Assembly (NCBI RefSeq): GCF_040954645.1
Contig: NC_092806.1
Coordinates: forward strand, 7,006,001 to 7,070,000
Direction of reading: 5' to 3'
Source of the DNA: Diabrotica undecimpunctata
Taxonomy: Eukaryota > Arthropoda > Insecta > Coleoptera > Chrysomelidae
Length of the DNA: 64,000 nt
A model generated the notes under the pieces. The model made no database searches. It was not told the DNA's origin and was given only the letters and a program-made list of their open reading frames with translations. The position numbers were made by a program, and so were the translations under genes. Of this stretch, positions 34,498-46,073 are shown piece after piece. Position 1 is the stretch's first letter; each line of letters begins with the position of its first letter.

Positions 34498-34740
34498 GAA
34501 ATGAGTGCAATCCACGAAGTAAGGGTTTCAACAATCAAACATTTAATTCTTTAATTCCAGGAATCTACGACAGTAATTGACTAGATAATTACCTTCTAAA
34601 CTTATTCCACAGAAAATGTGATAGTGGGTTTTTCCATTTTGTATATAGGAAGGTCCAAGTGGCGTATTCAAAATTCTTAACAGTTCACTAAAAGTAGGTA
34701 CTTCAGTTGCAAGGTGCAGTTTATTGTGTATACTAGTGTT

Positions 34741-36076
34741 ATGGAAAATTTGGAAGTGCCGTGTAAACGCCGAAAAATTGGTCCTCTAACAGTTAATGAA
34801 AAAACATTAATATTTAATTGTTTTAAATCATTTCCAGACAAACGTTTATGTGAAAGTGTTGATGAGACCGTTGAGTTAGTTAGCAGTACACTTGGTGTTG
34901 GGAAATCTACGATTTACAGAGTTATTAAAGAAGAGAAATGTGGTAGTTTTCAAATGTCACGTAATGCTCCAGGGAAACCAAAATTTCAAATAGAATATCA
35001 TTTTAAAGAAGTACTTCGACGGAAAGTGCATGAATTCTTCTTTAGACAAGAATTTCCAACATTGGATAAAGTTCTTGTCTCAGTTCGAGATGATAAGGAT
35101 TACCCAGAAATGAGTCGAAGTACGTTATGGAAACTTCTAAAAGAAATAGGCTTCCGCTGGAAAAAGAATCCCAGAAAGTCTATTTTATTAGAAAGAAGCG
35201 ATATTGTCATATGGAGAAGACATTTTCTAAGAACCATAAAGGAAATGAGAAACCAAAAAAGAAAAATATTTTATCTTGATGAAACATGGATCAACGAGGG
35301 TCATACACCAAATAAATTTTGGCAGGATGAAACTGTTACAAGTCAAAGGCACGCTTTTGTAAATAACTTATCTACTGGTTTAAACCCACCATCAGGAAAG
35401 GGACGCAGGCTGATAATAGTACACATTGGCAGTTCAGACGGTTTTGTTGAAGGTGGTTTATTAACTTTTGAATCAACTCGTACCGGTGACTACCATGAAG
35501 ACATGAACGCTGATGTCTTTCAAGAATGGTTCGAACAAATGATAGATCTTCTTTCTAAGAACTGTGTAATAGTAATGGATAATGCAAGTTATCACTCCAG
35601 ACTTATAAGGACTGCCCACAACCAAGTGGTTAAAAAAAGACTTGCAGAATTGGCTGAGTTCAAAAAATATTACGTACCATCCCGGATCTATAAGAAAGGA
35701 ACTTTATTCGTTGTGTTCCCTTCATAAAGAAAAATTTAAAAAATACGAAATTGATGAAATTGCCAAAAATCGTGGAATGACAGTACTTAGATCCCCACCA
35801 TATGGTGAATTAAACCCGATTGAACTGGTATGGGCACAGATAAAGAGTGAAGTTTCAAGAAAAAATACCACTTTTAAAATTCATGATGTTAAACAGTTGT
35901 TTTTGGAGGCCGTAAATAATGTAAAACCTGAAAACTGGGAAAAGGCAGTAAATCACACTATTAAAGAAGAGGAAAAAATGTGGAAGCTGGACAATATTAC
36001 TGATAAAATGATCGAGCCCGTTATTATAAATCTTGGTTCTGAAAGTTCATCTTCTGAATCTGATTTGGATTTGTAA
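34741..36076 (+). pseudogene. DDE transposase, one frameshift
   Basis: The first ATG of the good frame is at 34741; the open frame extends upstream only through a GTG. From the ATG: an N-terminal helix-turn-helix region (residues about 20-65, with GVGKSTIYRVIKEE), a second winged region (MSRSTLWKLLKEIGFRWKK, about 123-141), then the catalytic domain with FYLDETW (D180) and VIVMDNASYH (D280). After a frame change between about 35608 and 35640 the second part gives WLSSKNITYHPGS, RGMTVLRSPPYGELNPIELV (third acidic residue E) and an acidic serine-rich tail to a stop at 36076. About 80 residues lie between the second D and the E, against 34 in Tc1. I recall this as the DD82E ('Sailor') type. The only defect I see is the single frameshift. 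Confidence 0.8.
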
Positions 36077-36420
36077 CAAGTAGCTGTAAGTTTTATATTA
36101 ATATTTTTATTCATCTATTTAACATACCTTAGACGGTTTTAAAAACTCTTTTTCTCTTTTGTAATTTTTAAAAATTAAAAAAAATGTGAATTTTTTAAAA
36201 CCCTTTTTAATGTAGGCCAGTCAGTTCTAATATAGTGTGTGATAAAAGAGGTCACTTTTGTTTACATACACATAACACTTTATAACACTGAAATAATTCA
36301 TTTATTTTTTACAATTATTCAAAGTAATTTTTCAATTAATCTTGAGCACGCCCATGGAGTGGTCGGAGCTACCAGTTAAAATTATGCTAATTACTCTCTC
36401 GTTAATAAAAATAAACTATA

Positions 36421-37260
36421 GTTCGGGTTCACAAATGCTGTTGGTACTAGAGAGGCTTTGTTTTATTTCAGAGATGCAGAGACGTCAACTGCGACGTATA
36501 CGCATGTCTGGTTGATTACGAGAAAGCACGCCAAGATGATGCAAATACTAAAATAAGCAGGAACTAACAACCAAGATCTGAAAATAATTAGAAATCTTTA
36601 CTGGAATCAGACAGCAAATCTCAGAGTTGAAGGTGAACACACTTGACTATGTGAAAATTACGCGTGGATTGATGCATGTATTTTGTTTCTTCTAATCTTA
36701 AATCTGTACTCTGAAAGAATATTTATCGAAGCTTTGCACGAACCTGAAAAAGGTATTCTACGAAATGGTTACCGGCTAAACAACATCAGATATGCAGATG
36801 ACACCATAGTATTTGAGGACAACTTAGAAGACCTACAAGTTCTTATGAACAAAACCACGTATTACAGTCAAAAATATGGACTCAATATAAACGTTAAGAA
36901 GACAAAGCTTATGGTAATTAGCAAGAAAAGGATAACAGAAGGTCAACTCTACGTCAACCAATTCCCTGTAGAAAGAGTGACGCACTACAACTACCTTAGC
37001 ACCATAATATGTAAATGAAGAATGGACCAACAACCAGGAGATTAGAGCACGCATCGGAAAAGCTAGATCCACCTTCAATCGGATGGGGGCCTTCTTCAAG
37101 AGTCACAACTTCTCTCTTGATACGAAAGTAAGAATGCCGCGATGCTACGTCTTCTCTGTCCTTTTTTATGGTGTTGAATCGTGGACCTTGAACGAAGATA
37201 TGTGTAGAAAACTGGAAGCATTTGAGATGTGGCTATATCAAGAAGAAGAAGAGGATTGAA
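36421..37260 (+). mobile_element. Non-LTR RT fragment abutting the ITm element
   Basis: Coding begins exactly at the right edge of the ITm element: FGFTNAVGTREALFYF, then CDVYACLVDYEKA (first catalytic Asp), a degenerate HAKMMQILK...LYWNQTANLRVEGE run and an open frame at 36683-37018. That frame holds RIFIEALHEPEKGIL, NIRYADDTIVFEDNLEDLQ (active site intact), LNINVKKTKLMVI and VTHYNYL. Further pieces (ARIGKARSTFNRMGAFFKS, FSVLFYGVESWTLNED) lie in other frames up to the tail near 37255. Frameshifts near 36520, 36680 and 37015. Confidence 0.85.
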
Positions 37261-38600
37261 CTTTAAAGACTGAAAGTCTCTCAATTGAAAACAAAATGAA
37301 CCTGTCTTTCCGATTTTCATAGTGTTTACGTGAATAAAGATATTAACTGTGTATTGAATTACTTTAATGCAATTTAATTACTAATAGTTTACAGGGTGTT
37401 GTCAATGTAATGAAATTTTTATTTTTATTTTTAATAAAATTTTATTTTTTTTAAGATTGTTATTTACGGAAATACACACATCTACTGAAAAAATCTAAAT
37501 TTTCTAAAGATTTATAAAGCATGTAAAATACTTTTGTTATCTATACAAACCACAAGCAAAACAATATTTTAATAACATAAAATACTAGCAAATAGCAACT
37601 ACAGGTAGAGTCTAATTAAGTTTTTGTTGTAAAGTAGGTTACCGCTAAAGGCAACTAATCGTTTTTATCACATAGTTCGTGAGTTCGACCCACACTTTGG
37701 ATGCGAGTCTTTGTTCGGTGAAAGCAAATATTAGATTAGATCATGCACTGAATGACAACACGGAATAATAGCCATGGTGTATGGTAATATGATGAGAGCA
37801 CAGACGACACGTCTCATTAAGCATACTGTCTGTCACAATAGATGACGATAACATTAATTGTGTTAGTTTTTCATATTTATAGATCCTATAACAGATATAA
37901 AAATAATAACATTTCGCAAATATACACATATAAAAACATAACTTTGTGACTTATTACTAAATTGCTATTATTATACACTATACAGTGCTAATAGTGTCAA
38001 AAGTCCGTTCCCCTTCTCGTATCTTTTGAACGGTTATACTTATAATAGTGAAATTTGGAGGGAGGTAATAAACCCACGTAGGCTTCGTAACTAGTCATAA
38101 CAAGTGACGTAATAGTGACAGATGACGTTACAATGCCACTATGACAGATAATTTTAAATAGGACCTTATGCCAAGTGTACAAAAAGGGTGTACATATGTG
38201 AAATTATGAATAATATAATTTCAGTTAATGAGGACTGTATTACATAGGGCTGGTTCAAATAAATTAGGATATGTGGTAAAAGGTTATACAGACAATAGCA
38301 AATTAAGTTTATACAAAGTCTTACCAATATTTTTGTTCCACACAATCGCGGTATTGACAGGCTTAAACTCGCGGTTGTTTTTCATACGCAGAATCTGTCC
38401 GGGTACCGGTTTCTGAACACGTGTTTCGCGGTACTAACACTGAGATCACGAGATAGAGCACATTTTGCGTCTGTACACGATTTAAAACAGTATTTGCGGT
38501 ATTTTTCGCAAAACTAAAAGCAGGAGAAAGATAATTAGTTAGCGGCAGTCAACAGTAGAGAGAAACCCTTGTCAACAAGGGAGAGAGAGTGTCCGATCTC
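37261..38600. other. Unassigned region
   Basis: AT-rich without coding signal. Near 37665-37700 AGTTCGTGAGTTCGACCCAC resembles a tRNA-type B box, but no A box at proper spacing was found. Around 38000-38170 a more balanced segment (TTTGAACGGTTATACTTATA...) may be an old dispersed repeat. Confidence 0.35.
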
Positions 38601-38606
38601 ATCGAT

Positions 38607-38715
38607 AGACAACAGGCAAGAGAGCCGTACGTCTGTACCAAGCTATAGGTAACAGGCAAGAGGGGTACGTCTTTACCAAGCGTAGGTAACAGGCAAGAGG
38701 GAGTCTTTCTTGTTT
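38607..38715. repeat. Short tandem repeat, three units of about 36 bp
   Basis: A unit containing AACAGGCAAGAG and GTACGTCT.TACCAAGC recurs at about 38610, 38650 and 38687, the last one incomplete. Units differ by small indels. Confidence 0.8.
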
Positions 38716-38908
38716 GCTATCTTACAACTGTCTGTATTTCTAACGGAGTGGTTTTAAAATGTGAGTAGGAAGGGTTGAAGAATGAGAAATAATTGTAAAA
38801 TTGTGGTAGAATGGTAGCTAGTAATACAGCGAAAAAATGACATGATTTTTCGCATGTGAAAAAATTGACCACCTTGAAGTGATACCTCGTTTGAAAGGTA
38901 TTGAAAAA

Positions 38909-39228
38909 ACCTATTCAACCATACTAATTTTATTTGAGTTTAAGCTCATTTTGATGAATAAATTAAATAAATACTAAAATTGTAGTTTCGCATTTAATTA
39001 ATAAATATTAAAACCTCCGCCTCTGGTTACTTGTCAAAAAGTTGACGTTTTACAATTATCTAATTGTTTTTACGTCAATGTCAACTTTTTGACAATTAAC
39101 CAGAGGCGAATGTTAGAATATTTATTAATTAAATGCGAAACTACAATTATTATAATATACCTATTCAATCGTGATAATTTTATTTGGATTTTAGATGATT
39201 TGACGAATAAATTAAATAAATAATATTT
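38909..39228. repeat. Foldback element between two direct repeats
   Basis: Arms 38979-39052 and 39071-39148 are inverted copies (shared TTGTAGTTTCGCATTTAATT, GCCTCTGGTTA and TTGTCAAAAAGTTGAC blocks) with a loop under 20 bp. On either side lies a diverged direct repeat of about 70 bp (38909-38976 and 39159-39228) that shares CCTATTCAA, TAATTTTATTTG and AATAAATTAAATAAATA. No coding. Confidence 0.85.
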
Positions 39229-39334
39229 TTTGAGAAGAAGTTTTTGTTTGATTTAAGTATTTAAACTTTATGTAACATATTCTTTACCCCCTCCCCTTTC
39301 ATTTAACGTGTTACATGTAGCAGTCTGACCAATC

Positions 39335-40345
39335 TTCTTCTTCTTCTAATGGTGCTACAACCCTTTGTGAGTCTTGGCCTGCTTAACAATGTTCTTCCAT
39401 GCTGCCCTGTCGGATACTTTCCTTCGTCACTGCCTGATGTTCATGGTTTTAAGATCCCTCTCTACGTCGTCTATCCATCTTTTACAGGGCCTTCCTCTTG
39501 TTCTGTTACCTTGGGGCTTCCCTCTCTGGACTACTTTTACAGCTCGATTATCTGGCATTCTTTCTAGGTGACCAAGCCAGTTTAGTCTGCGATTTTTCAA
39601 ATCTGACAATATCTGCGCTCTGAATTAGTTTATCCAGCTCGTGGTTCATTTTAATTCTCCACGAACCATCGCTGCATTGGGTTGGTCCAAATATCTTCCT
39701 TATTATTTGGCGCTCAAATATTCTCAGTTGATTTTCATCAGTGGTTGAGAGGGTCCACGTTTCACATCCATATGTGACCACTGGTCTAATTACTGTTTTG
39801 TAGATTCTCAGCTTAGACTCACGATTCAGTAACTTACTTTTCATTAAGTCTTTGTATGCATAAAAGCACTTATTACCGCTAACAATCCGTGCTTGTATTT
39901 CTTGACTGATATTGTTGTTCTCATTTATTATTGAGCCTAGGTAGGGAAAAGTGGAGGCAGATTTGTAGGTATGGTTGTCTACCTTCAGATTCTCATGTTC
40001 ATTTAATTTTGTGCACTCCATATATTTTGTTTTGCTTTCATTTATATATAGACCAAACGTAGCAGCTTCTCGCTTCAGTTCTATAACTTTTTCGCTTAAT
40101 ACCCTTTTGTTGCGGCTTATTATGGCAACATCATCCGCATATGGACATATTTGCATTGATCTTGTATTAATACAGCCGTTTATATCCAGTTTTCTAACAA
40201 CAGCTTCTAAAGTTAGATTAAGAAGTGTTGTTGATAAGGCATTACCTTGTCTAACTCCATTTTCAATATCAAAGGCCTGCGTCATATCTCCATCTATTCT
40301 CACCATAGCTTTGGAAGCTGACGGCAATGTTTTGTATCTGTTTTT
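39335..40345 (-). mobile_element. Non-LTR RT 3' half with long open frame
   Basis: The minus-strand frame 40327-39548 (259 codons) holds AFDIENGVRQGNALSTTLLN, then CPYADDVAIIS (active-site YADD intact), ATFGLYINESKTKYMECTKL, FPYLGSIINENNNISQEI, IYKTVIRPVVTYGCETWTL and ERQIIRKIFGP. After a frameshift, 39609-39427 continues with LNWLGHLERMPDNRAVK and GRPCKRWIDDVERDL. The end near 39340 is a GAAGAAGAAG tail. The 5' part (endonuclease and first RT blocks) is truncated at about 40345. Confidence 0.85.
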
Positions 40346-41523
40346 TTTATCTTGACGTATTCATTATCCTCTCACCTTTCGTTTGATGCCTCATACGTTA
40401 CAATCGAATCAATAGCAACAAATATACGATATAGTGCCGTTTTGGCATTGTCTTTGCGTTTGTTTTTTGTCTTAACAAGTGACAAATTATGTATGTACCT
40501 TTTTTACCTTGTAAATTTATTAATAGATAGTATTTCTCTGGTCTATTATTCTAATTACCCATAACACCACTACCACCATACCACCCATAAAATCAGAAGT
40601 TTATGGTTTTATTGTGCAGCCCCAAACCTGTCACTTCAGGGGGTGTCCCGGTTGTATAATCGGCTTGAGTAAAAGGGCTGGCCTGTACTTGAGAGAAATA
40701 TCTGAACGACGCTTAGAATATTATTATACTTCATGAACAGATTTTGTTTAGGGGGAGGATTTAAATTGTTCAATAACTTCCATTAACCAAACTGCCAACG
40801 TTTAGGCTCAATTTTGTTTAAAACCCTAAGGAAGTCCTAAAGCTTATTTTAAAGTATATCGTGTAAAGATTGTTTAGCAGTAAATAGTTGACTTCAATTA
40901 GTATCAACTATAAACATCCTGGGTTAACCGATAATAGTATAAAAGGCCCGGTTTCAGGTAACAATGGTTTACCTGAGGTACAAGATTTTAACAATGGGAC
41001 CAAGTCAGATAAATTTAATAATATTTACGACCGTTGTAATTGAAGTCAACCATTTTCTCCTAAACAAACTTTACAGTACGTTGCTTACTTTTGCTTACAA
41101 ATGCATTAAAGGTAAATATCCTTCGGAACCTTCCGAGAACTGACTTCTTGTTAAAAATATTGGAATTTTCTAAATTCTCACTAACTTCGCTGACTAATTC
41201 TTAATAGAACCAGTTTAGTGCATTCCGGAAGAGTAAAACTAAACGTTTCGTAACCTAAGCTTAATTGCATTTGCTACGGAATTATTTTTTTTAATTATTT
41301 TCGTGGGTCCGTGCCAGTAACCCAAATAGGAACGAGTTTCGATTATATGTCCATTGACGAAGCGAAACGCGTTCAGAATTGTCACCGAAATTTAATAACA
41401 TCTGTAACCTACGCAACGAGAAGAACGCCTTCCATAGGCGCCGAAGTTTTCCCATTTCGTTAGTCCAAAAATACTGGCTCACAATTTCATATTATTTCAT
41501 ATTTCGTTTTACATCATTCATTA
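40346..41523. other. Unassigned region with one inverted-repeat element
   Basis: Segments 40346-40860 and 41080-41520 show no gene. A patch near 40610-40700 is less AT-rich but has no recognised motif. Confidence 0.4.
40863..41074. repeat. Inverted repeat, 38-bp arms (possible small MITE)
   Basis: Arms 40863-40900 and 41037-41074 pair with five mismatches; shared cores are TTGTTTAG and GTTGACTTCAATTA. About 136 bp lie between. No clear target duplication. Confidence 0.6.
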
Positions 41524-41829
41524 TGTGGAGGGGGGCAGGGGGCACTTTTGATTTTTTTTTAAATGTATTATGACTTACTTTGTCTAAAATTATTTATTTT
41601 AGGTATCGCAAACAACATTAGCACATCTAATAATGTAATATTGTCCATCAAACTTACTAAGAAATTATCTGAACATACAAAAAATTAACTTTAAGACATA
41701 TCATAAGAAAAATGTTCAAAAGTGCCCCTAATAGGGGTAGCTTTGAACTAAGAAGGGGCGAATTTGAATGACCTAAAAATACTTTGAAATCAAACCAAAA
41801 AATACAGTTTATTATTGAAAGGACTTAAT

Positions 41830-41837
<8 letters not shown>

Positions 41838-41863
<26 letters not shown>

Positions 41864-43261
41864 GGGATTCTACAGTATTCACTGCCTTCCCTCGCTCAAC
41901 CGTTTCCACGTCTCTCTGCTGTTCCATTCTCCATCGTTTAGGCCTCTCTTACTCATGGCGTCGTCTACTTCGTTCCTCCAGGATTTTCGGGGTCGTCCTC
42001 TTTTCCTCCTTCCTATGGGGCTCCATTCGGTTATTCTCTTTATCCATCTGCTGTCGCTAGTTCTTCTTACATGTCCATACCACTTTAATCTTTTTTGTTC
42101 TATATATGTTAGTATGTCTGTTTCTATTGATGTTCTTTGCTTTATTTCGTCATTACTTCTCCTATCCATTCTTGTTACTCTGCAGCATCTTCGCAGGCAT
42201 TCCATCTCTGTTGCTACTATCTTACTGTTGTTTTTCTTGTTTATAATCCAATTTTCAGCTCCATATGTCATAATACTTCGCACTAATGTTTTATAAATGT
42301 GTGTTTTGTCTTCATATTTAGGTGTCTATCCCACCATACTGAGTTAAGTTGTCGGATTGCTGTTCTTGTTTGTCCTAATCTTTGTGTAATTTCTTCCTCT
42401 GTTGTTGCCTTTTTCGTGATTATAAACCCCAGGTATTTGAATTTATCCTTTCCTTTGATTGTTACGTTGTCATCAATCTGTAGATCTTCTATGTCTTCTT
42501 CACTTGTAGATAGGTACTCTGTTTTCGCGAGGTTAATATATATGCCAGCCTTGGTATATTCTTCTTGTAGTTTCTTCATCATGTAGCTGAGGTCGTCTTG
42601 GTCTTGTGCAATCACTACCTGATCGTCTGCAAAGCTTAACGTATATAGGTATTCGTTCCGTACCGGTACTCCCATGCCTTCGCATTTTCTTTTCCATGTA
42701 GTCAAGGCTTTTTCTAAGTATATTTTGAATAGGGTTGGAAATGTGGAACAACCCTGCAGGAGCCCTTTTGTTGTGGTGAAGTCTCCTATGATTCTTGTTC
42801 CCATTTTAATGGACACTTTATTTTCTTTATACAGAGCTTTTGTAGCTTCTATGAGCTTCGTCTGTATTTCTAATTTGTACATTGCCTCCCATAGTTCTGA
42901 CCTTGGTAAAGAGTCATACGCCTTTCTCAGGTCCACAAATGCCAAGTGTATATCTCTATTTTTTGCTTTTTTCTTTTCCAACAGTTGTTCCAGTGTGTAT
43001 ATGTGGTCTATGCATGAACTTCCTACCGTGAAGCCTGCCTGATCCTCCCCGATTTTGCCTTTTATCGCTTTCTCTATCTTTTCTCGCAGTATCTTCCCAT
43101 ATAATCTTTATATTGATGATATTACGCTTATTCCTCTGTAGTTTTCGCATCGTTTTCTATCTCCTTTCTTAAATATAGATGTCATATATGCCTCCGTCCA
43201 TTCCTTTGGGAGCTGTTCTCCATTTATGGCTTTCTGAAATATCCATTGTATTAAATCCATC
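41838..43261 (-). mobile_element. RTE insertion 1 in the pogo element, (AT)n tail
   Basis: Flanked by the perfect 14-bp duplication CTTAATAAAATATA (41824-41837 and 43262-43275). The tail is an (AT)n run at 41838-41860. On the minus strand the RT starts near 43150 with CENYRGI and passes AFVDLRKAYDSLPRSELWEA, TTKGLLQGCSTFPTLFKIYL and LSFADDQVVIAQDQDDL (active site intact). It goes on with FKYLGFIITKKATTEEEI, changes frame near 42283, and runs RSIMTYGAENWIINKK, EMECLRRCCRVTRMDRRS and GRPRKSWRNEVDDAM to a stop at 41879. 5'-truncated, with a frameshift near 42283. Confidence 0.9.
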
Positions 43262-43884
43262 CTTAATAAAATATACAAACGTGAAAAAACACAATAAGTA
43301 CCCGGTGCCTAAGGTTTGAAAACTAATAATTTTGAACATTGAAACAAGAAACTATTAATTTTTAATTTACATTTTAATTATCCATCAAATTTTAAAAAGA
43401 AATAAATTATTGCATTCTACAAGTGCTATAATAATTTTAATTGTTTATAGGATGTAATTTTAAAACTACCCCTTCAATGGGAACTATCGAAATATTCTCC
43501 GTTTCTGGAAAGCGAAGAGTTGAACCTTTACCCTTAATTCTTTTCAAAAATTTAACTTCAAACTCTGAATCCACAGCAAATATTTCAGTGATCTATCCCA
43601 CATAATAATTACACGTTTTTGTAACAAACTTCACTAAAATATAGTCATTCTGTTCATATTTGGCAGTTTATGTGAAGTCCTCCGATTCATCTGAACTGGC
43701 ATAAACGATGTCTTCATCGGATTCCGAAGTTTCACTCTGTGATAACTCCGCATTCTTCTTAGTAGTAGGAGTAGTCTTCCAAATGTTTCTTTTCATCTTA
43801 TTTGCTTCTATTGTTCTTCTATTGTTTGTGTTCTCTTGCTATAGTTTCTTTTTCAATTTTGTTTTTTTCTTCTGGTGTTTCTGT

Positions 43885-44800
43885 TCAAACTCTAGATTTA
43901 ACCTTTTTTCGTGCTCTAATATTTTTTCTCGGGACAGCCTTTGGGAAAGGTCGTACAATTTCAGGTGTTATTGAGGTTGATGAAGATGGAACAATTTCAG
44001 GTGATACTGTCGTTGATGTAGATGAAACAATTTCAATTTCATGTGCTACTGGGGTTGATGTAGATAGAACAACTTCTGTTGAGTTATTTACATTATTTCC
44101 TGGAGGTCGCCGGTTAGTAACAAAAGGCACGTTTTTTATTTAAACGAGGAATAAACCGCTACATCTAGTAGTTGAAGGCGATGTGAGGTATGGGGTGGAA
44201 AAGTAACTAATATTATACCATTTTCACATGCAAACATTATGAATTCAAGAGAACAATGAGTTTCGTGATTGTACTTCAATATTAAAATTGGGGAATCAGA
44301 AGAACACTGTGTATAACGTTTAATGTGATTAAAAACCTTGAGAAACAGTTCCTTGGCCATCCATCCAGAACTTGGCGAATTAGCCAAACCCAAGGGAGCT
44401 TCATTCAACATTGTATCATAAAAACGGGCTCTTGGAAATATGTACACAGGAGGCGTAGTATTTCCTAATGCATTAATTATCCCATACGTAGTGATCAGGG
44501 TGCCTCTCTCTGCTGAAACTATCTGCCCAACTTGTTTGATTCCCTTTTGCGTTACAATGTTTGGAGCTTGCAGGACAGTGCGGATACTAGTTTCGTCTAA
44601 GTTATAGATCCTGTCAGGTGTCAAATCGGGAGTTAAAAGAGCACGTTCATAATTGTCAAAAAATGTCCCAACATTTTATTTTGTAAAACTGGTAGCTCGG
44701 CTTAGGATGGTGTTTTCGGGTTGTCTCAATGCAAAATTTTGGTGCCTGTTTTTAAAACACCGCAGAAAACCTTACTTTCGTTGTTACGTTCGTAAACACA
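43885..44800 (-). pseudogene. pogo/Tigger-like transposase with lost catalytic Asp
   Basis: From about 44760 the minus strand gives NRHQNFALRQPENTILSRAT and VGTFFDNYERAL, the end of the CENP-B-type DNA-binding part. The DDE domain at 44624-44136 has YNLDET (D10 of that frame), PPVYIFPRARF, SSGWMAKELF, then LILKYNHETH where Tyr118 stands in place of the second catalytic Asp (usual LLDNH). TFPPHTSHRLQLLDVAV follows, with the third Asp at 154. A stop and frame change at about 44135 join to 44130-43885, a Ser/Thr-rich stretch with VTNRRP and EIVRPFPKAVPRK, typical of the pogo C-terminus. About 80-100 residues between SSFK and VTNRRP are missing. Confidence 0.8.
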
Positions 44801-44859
44801 ACAACAATCGCTCATGCAATTTCACGCTAGTAGTATATATGTAGCCAACAGCGTATAAC

Positions 44860-45962
44860 ACTACTACTACTACTAAGGATTTCCACACTTTTCACTGTCT
44901 TCCTTCACTCAACCGTTATCTCCAATTTTCCCTGTCATTCCAGTCTCCATCTCGCAGGGTTCTTTTCTCCATAGCCTCGTCGATTTCATCTCTGAATGAC
45001 CTTCGGGGTCTTCCTCTCTTTCTTCTTCCAATCGGGCTCCATTCTGTGATTTTGTTTATCCAGCGTCCTCTGTCCGCTCTTCTGACGTGGCCGTACCAGG
45101 ATAGTCTCTTCTCCTCTATATAGTCGATTATGTCTGATTGCACTCCCATTCTCCGCTTAATCTCTGCGTTTTCAATTCTGTCTCTTTTTGTAAGTCTACA
45201 GCTTCTCCTCAGGTACTCCATTACTACTGCTCTTATTCTACCTCTATTTCTCTTGTTTATTGTCCAGATTTCGGACCCATATGTCAGGATACTTCTTGTC
45301 AGGGTATTATATATTCTCTTTTTTGTCTTTATCGTAATGTTCTTATCCCACAACACTGAGTTTAGTTGTCTTATACAGTTTCTTGTTTGTCTCAGTCTGT
45401 TGTTTATATCTTCTTCTGTTGTTCCCTGGTTCGATATTATGGTTCCTAAATATTTGAATTTATCTGTTCCATTTATTTGTCTTCCCTCGTCTATCTCTAG
45501 GTTTCTCATATCCTTGTTTTCTGTTGTTAGGTATTCGGTTTTCTCTAAGTTTATTTCCATTCCGTTGTTTTTATATTCTTCTTCTAGTTTTCTGAGCATA
45601 AAGCTGAGATCTTCTTCATCTTGTACTATGACTACTTGATCGTCGGCAAAACTTAAGGTGTATAGGTATTCGTCTCTTACTGGTATGCCCATTCCTTCGC
45701 ACTTTCTCCTCCATGGTTTGAGTGTATTTTCCAAGAATATTTTAAACAGAGTAGGGGACGTAGCACAGCCTTGTAGAAGTCCTTTTGTCGTCTTAAATGG
45801 ATTGTAGGCTTTATTTCCACATTTAATAGCTACTTTGTTTTCTTTGTATAGTGCTTTAACTGCTTTCATTAGTGTTTGTCGGATTCCGAGATCATTCATT
45901 GCTTCCCATAATTCGACTCTAGGTATTGCTTTCTTTAGATCAACAAAGGCCAGCCAAGGGAT
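44860..45962 (-). mobile_element. RTE insertion 2 in the pogo element, open RT frame
   Basis: Flanked by the perfect 11-bp duplication CAGCGTATAAC (44849-44859 and 45963-45973), so all borders are exact. The tail is five ACT repeats at the left. The minus-strand frame is open from the truncated 5' end (AFVDLKKAIPRVELWEAM) through the 327-codon stretch 45899-44916. It holds KTTKGLLQGCATSPTLFKIF, LSFADDQVVIVQDEEDL (FADD at residues 84-87), KYLGTIISNQGTTEEDI, TLTRSILTYGSEIWTINK and KRGRPRRSFRDEIDEAM. The AYD residues normally after KKA are missing at the 5' side. 5' truncation removes endonuclease and RT fingers, so it cannot act alone. The clean frame suggests a young insertion. Confidence 0.9.
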
Positions 45963-46073
45963 CAGCGTATAACAAAAATTACTAATATTGCGATGCTTAT
46001 AAAAGGGAAATTTGAATTGTTCAAATTCACCCCACGTTCAAAAGTGCTCCCTCCACCCCTACACGTAATTAAT

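Larger units (their letters stand above)
34111..36420 (+). mobile_element. Near-complete IS630-Tc1-mariner element with wide D-E spacing
   Basis: Left end 34111-34140 and right end 36390-36420 are imperfect inverted repeats. Left reads TAGTGTATTTTTATG...GAGAGAGTAAT and the right, inverted, TAGTTTATTTTTATT...GAGAGAGTAAT. TATA at both edges is compatible with a TA target duplication, but the exact edge is ambiguous within AACTATAGT. One transposase gene lies between, in plus orientation, with a 600-bp leader that holds two 28-bp palindromes. Base composition equals the surroundings. Immediately right of it begins a non-LTR RT fragment. Confidence 0.75.
41524..46065 (-). mobile_element. pogo/Tigger-like DNA transposon holding two RTE insertions
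   Basis: Left end 41525-41551 and right end 46038-46064 are inverted repeats matching at 23 of 27 bases (GTG.AGGGG.G..GGG.GCACTTTTGA). TA lies just outside each end (41522-41523 and 46066-46067), as expected for pogo-type target duplications. Inside are a broken transposase (43885-44800, minus) and two RTE insertions (41838-43261 and 44860-45962). Without these the element would be about 2.0 kb, so it was already internally deleted. Confidence 0.8.

Noticed and set aside
37660..37705. Possible pol III B box (AGTTCGACCCAC)
   Set aside because: No matching A box upstream and no cloverleaf can be drawn.
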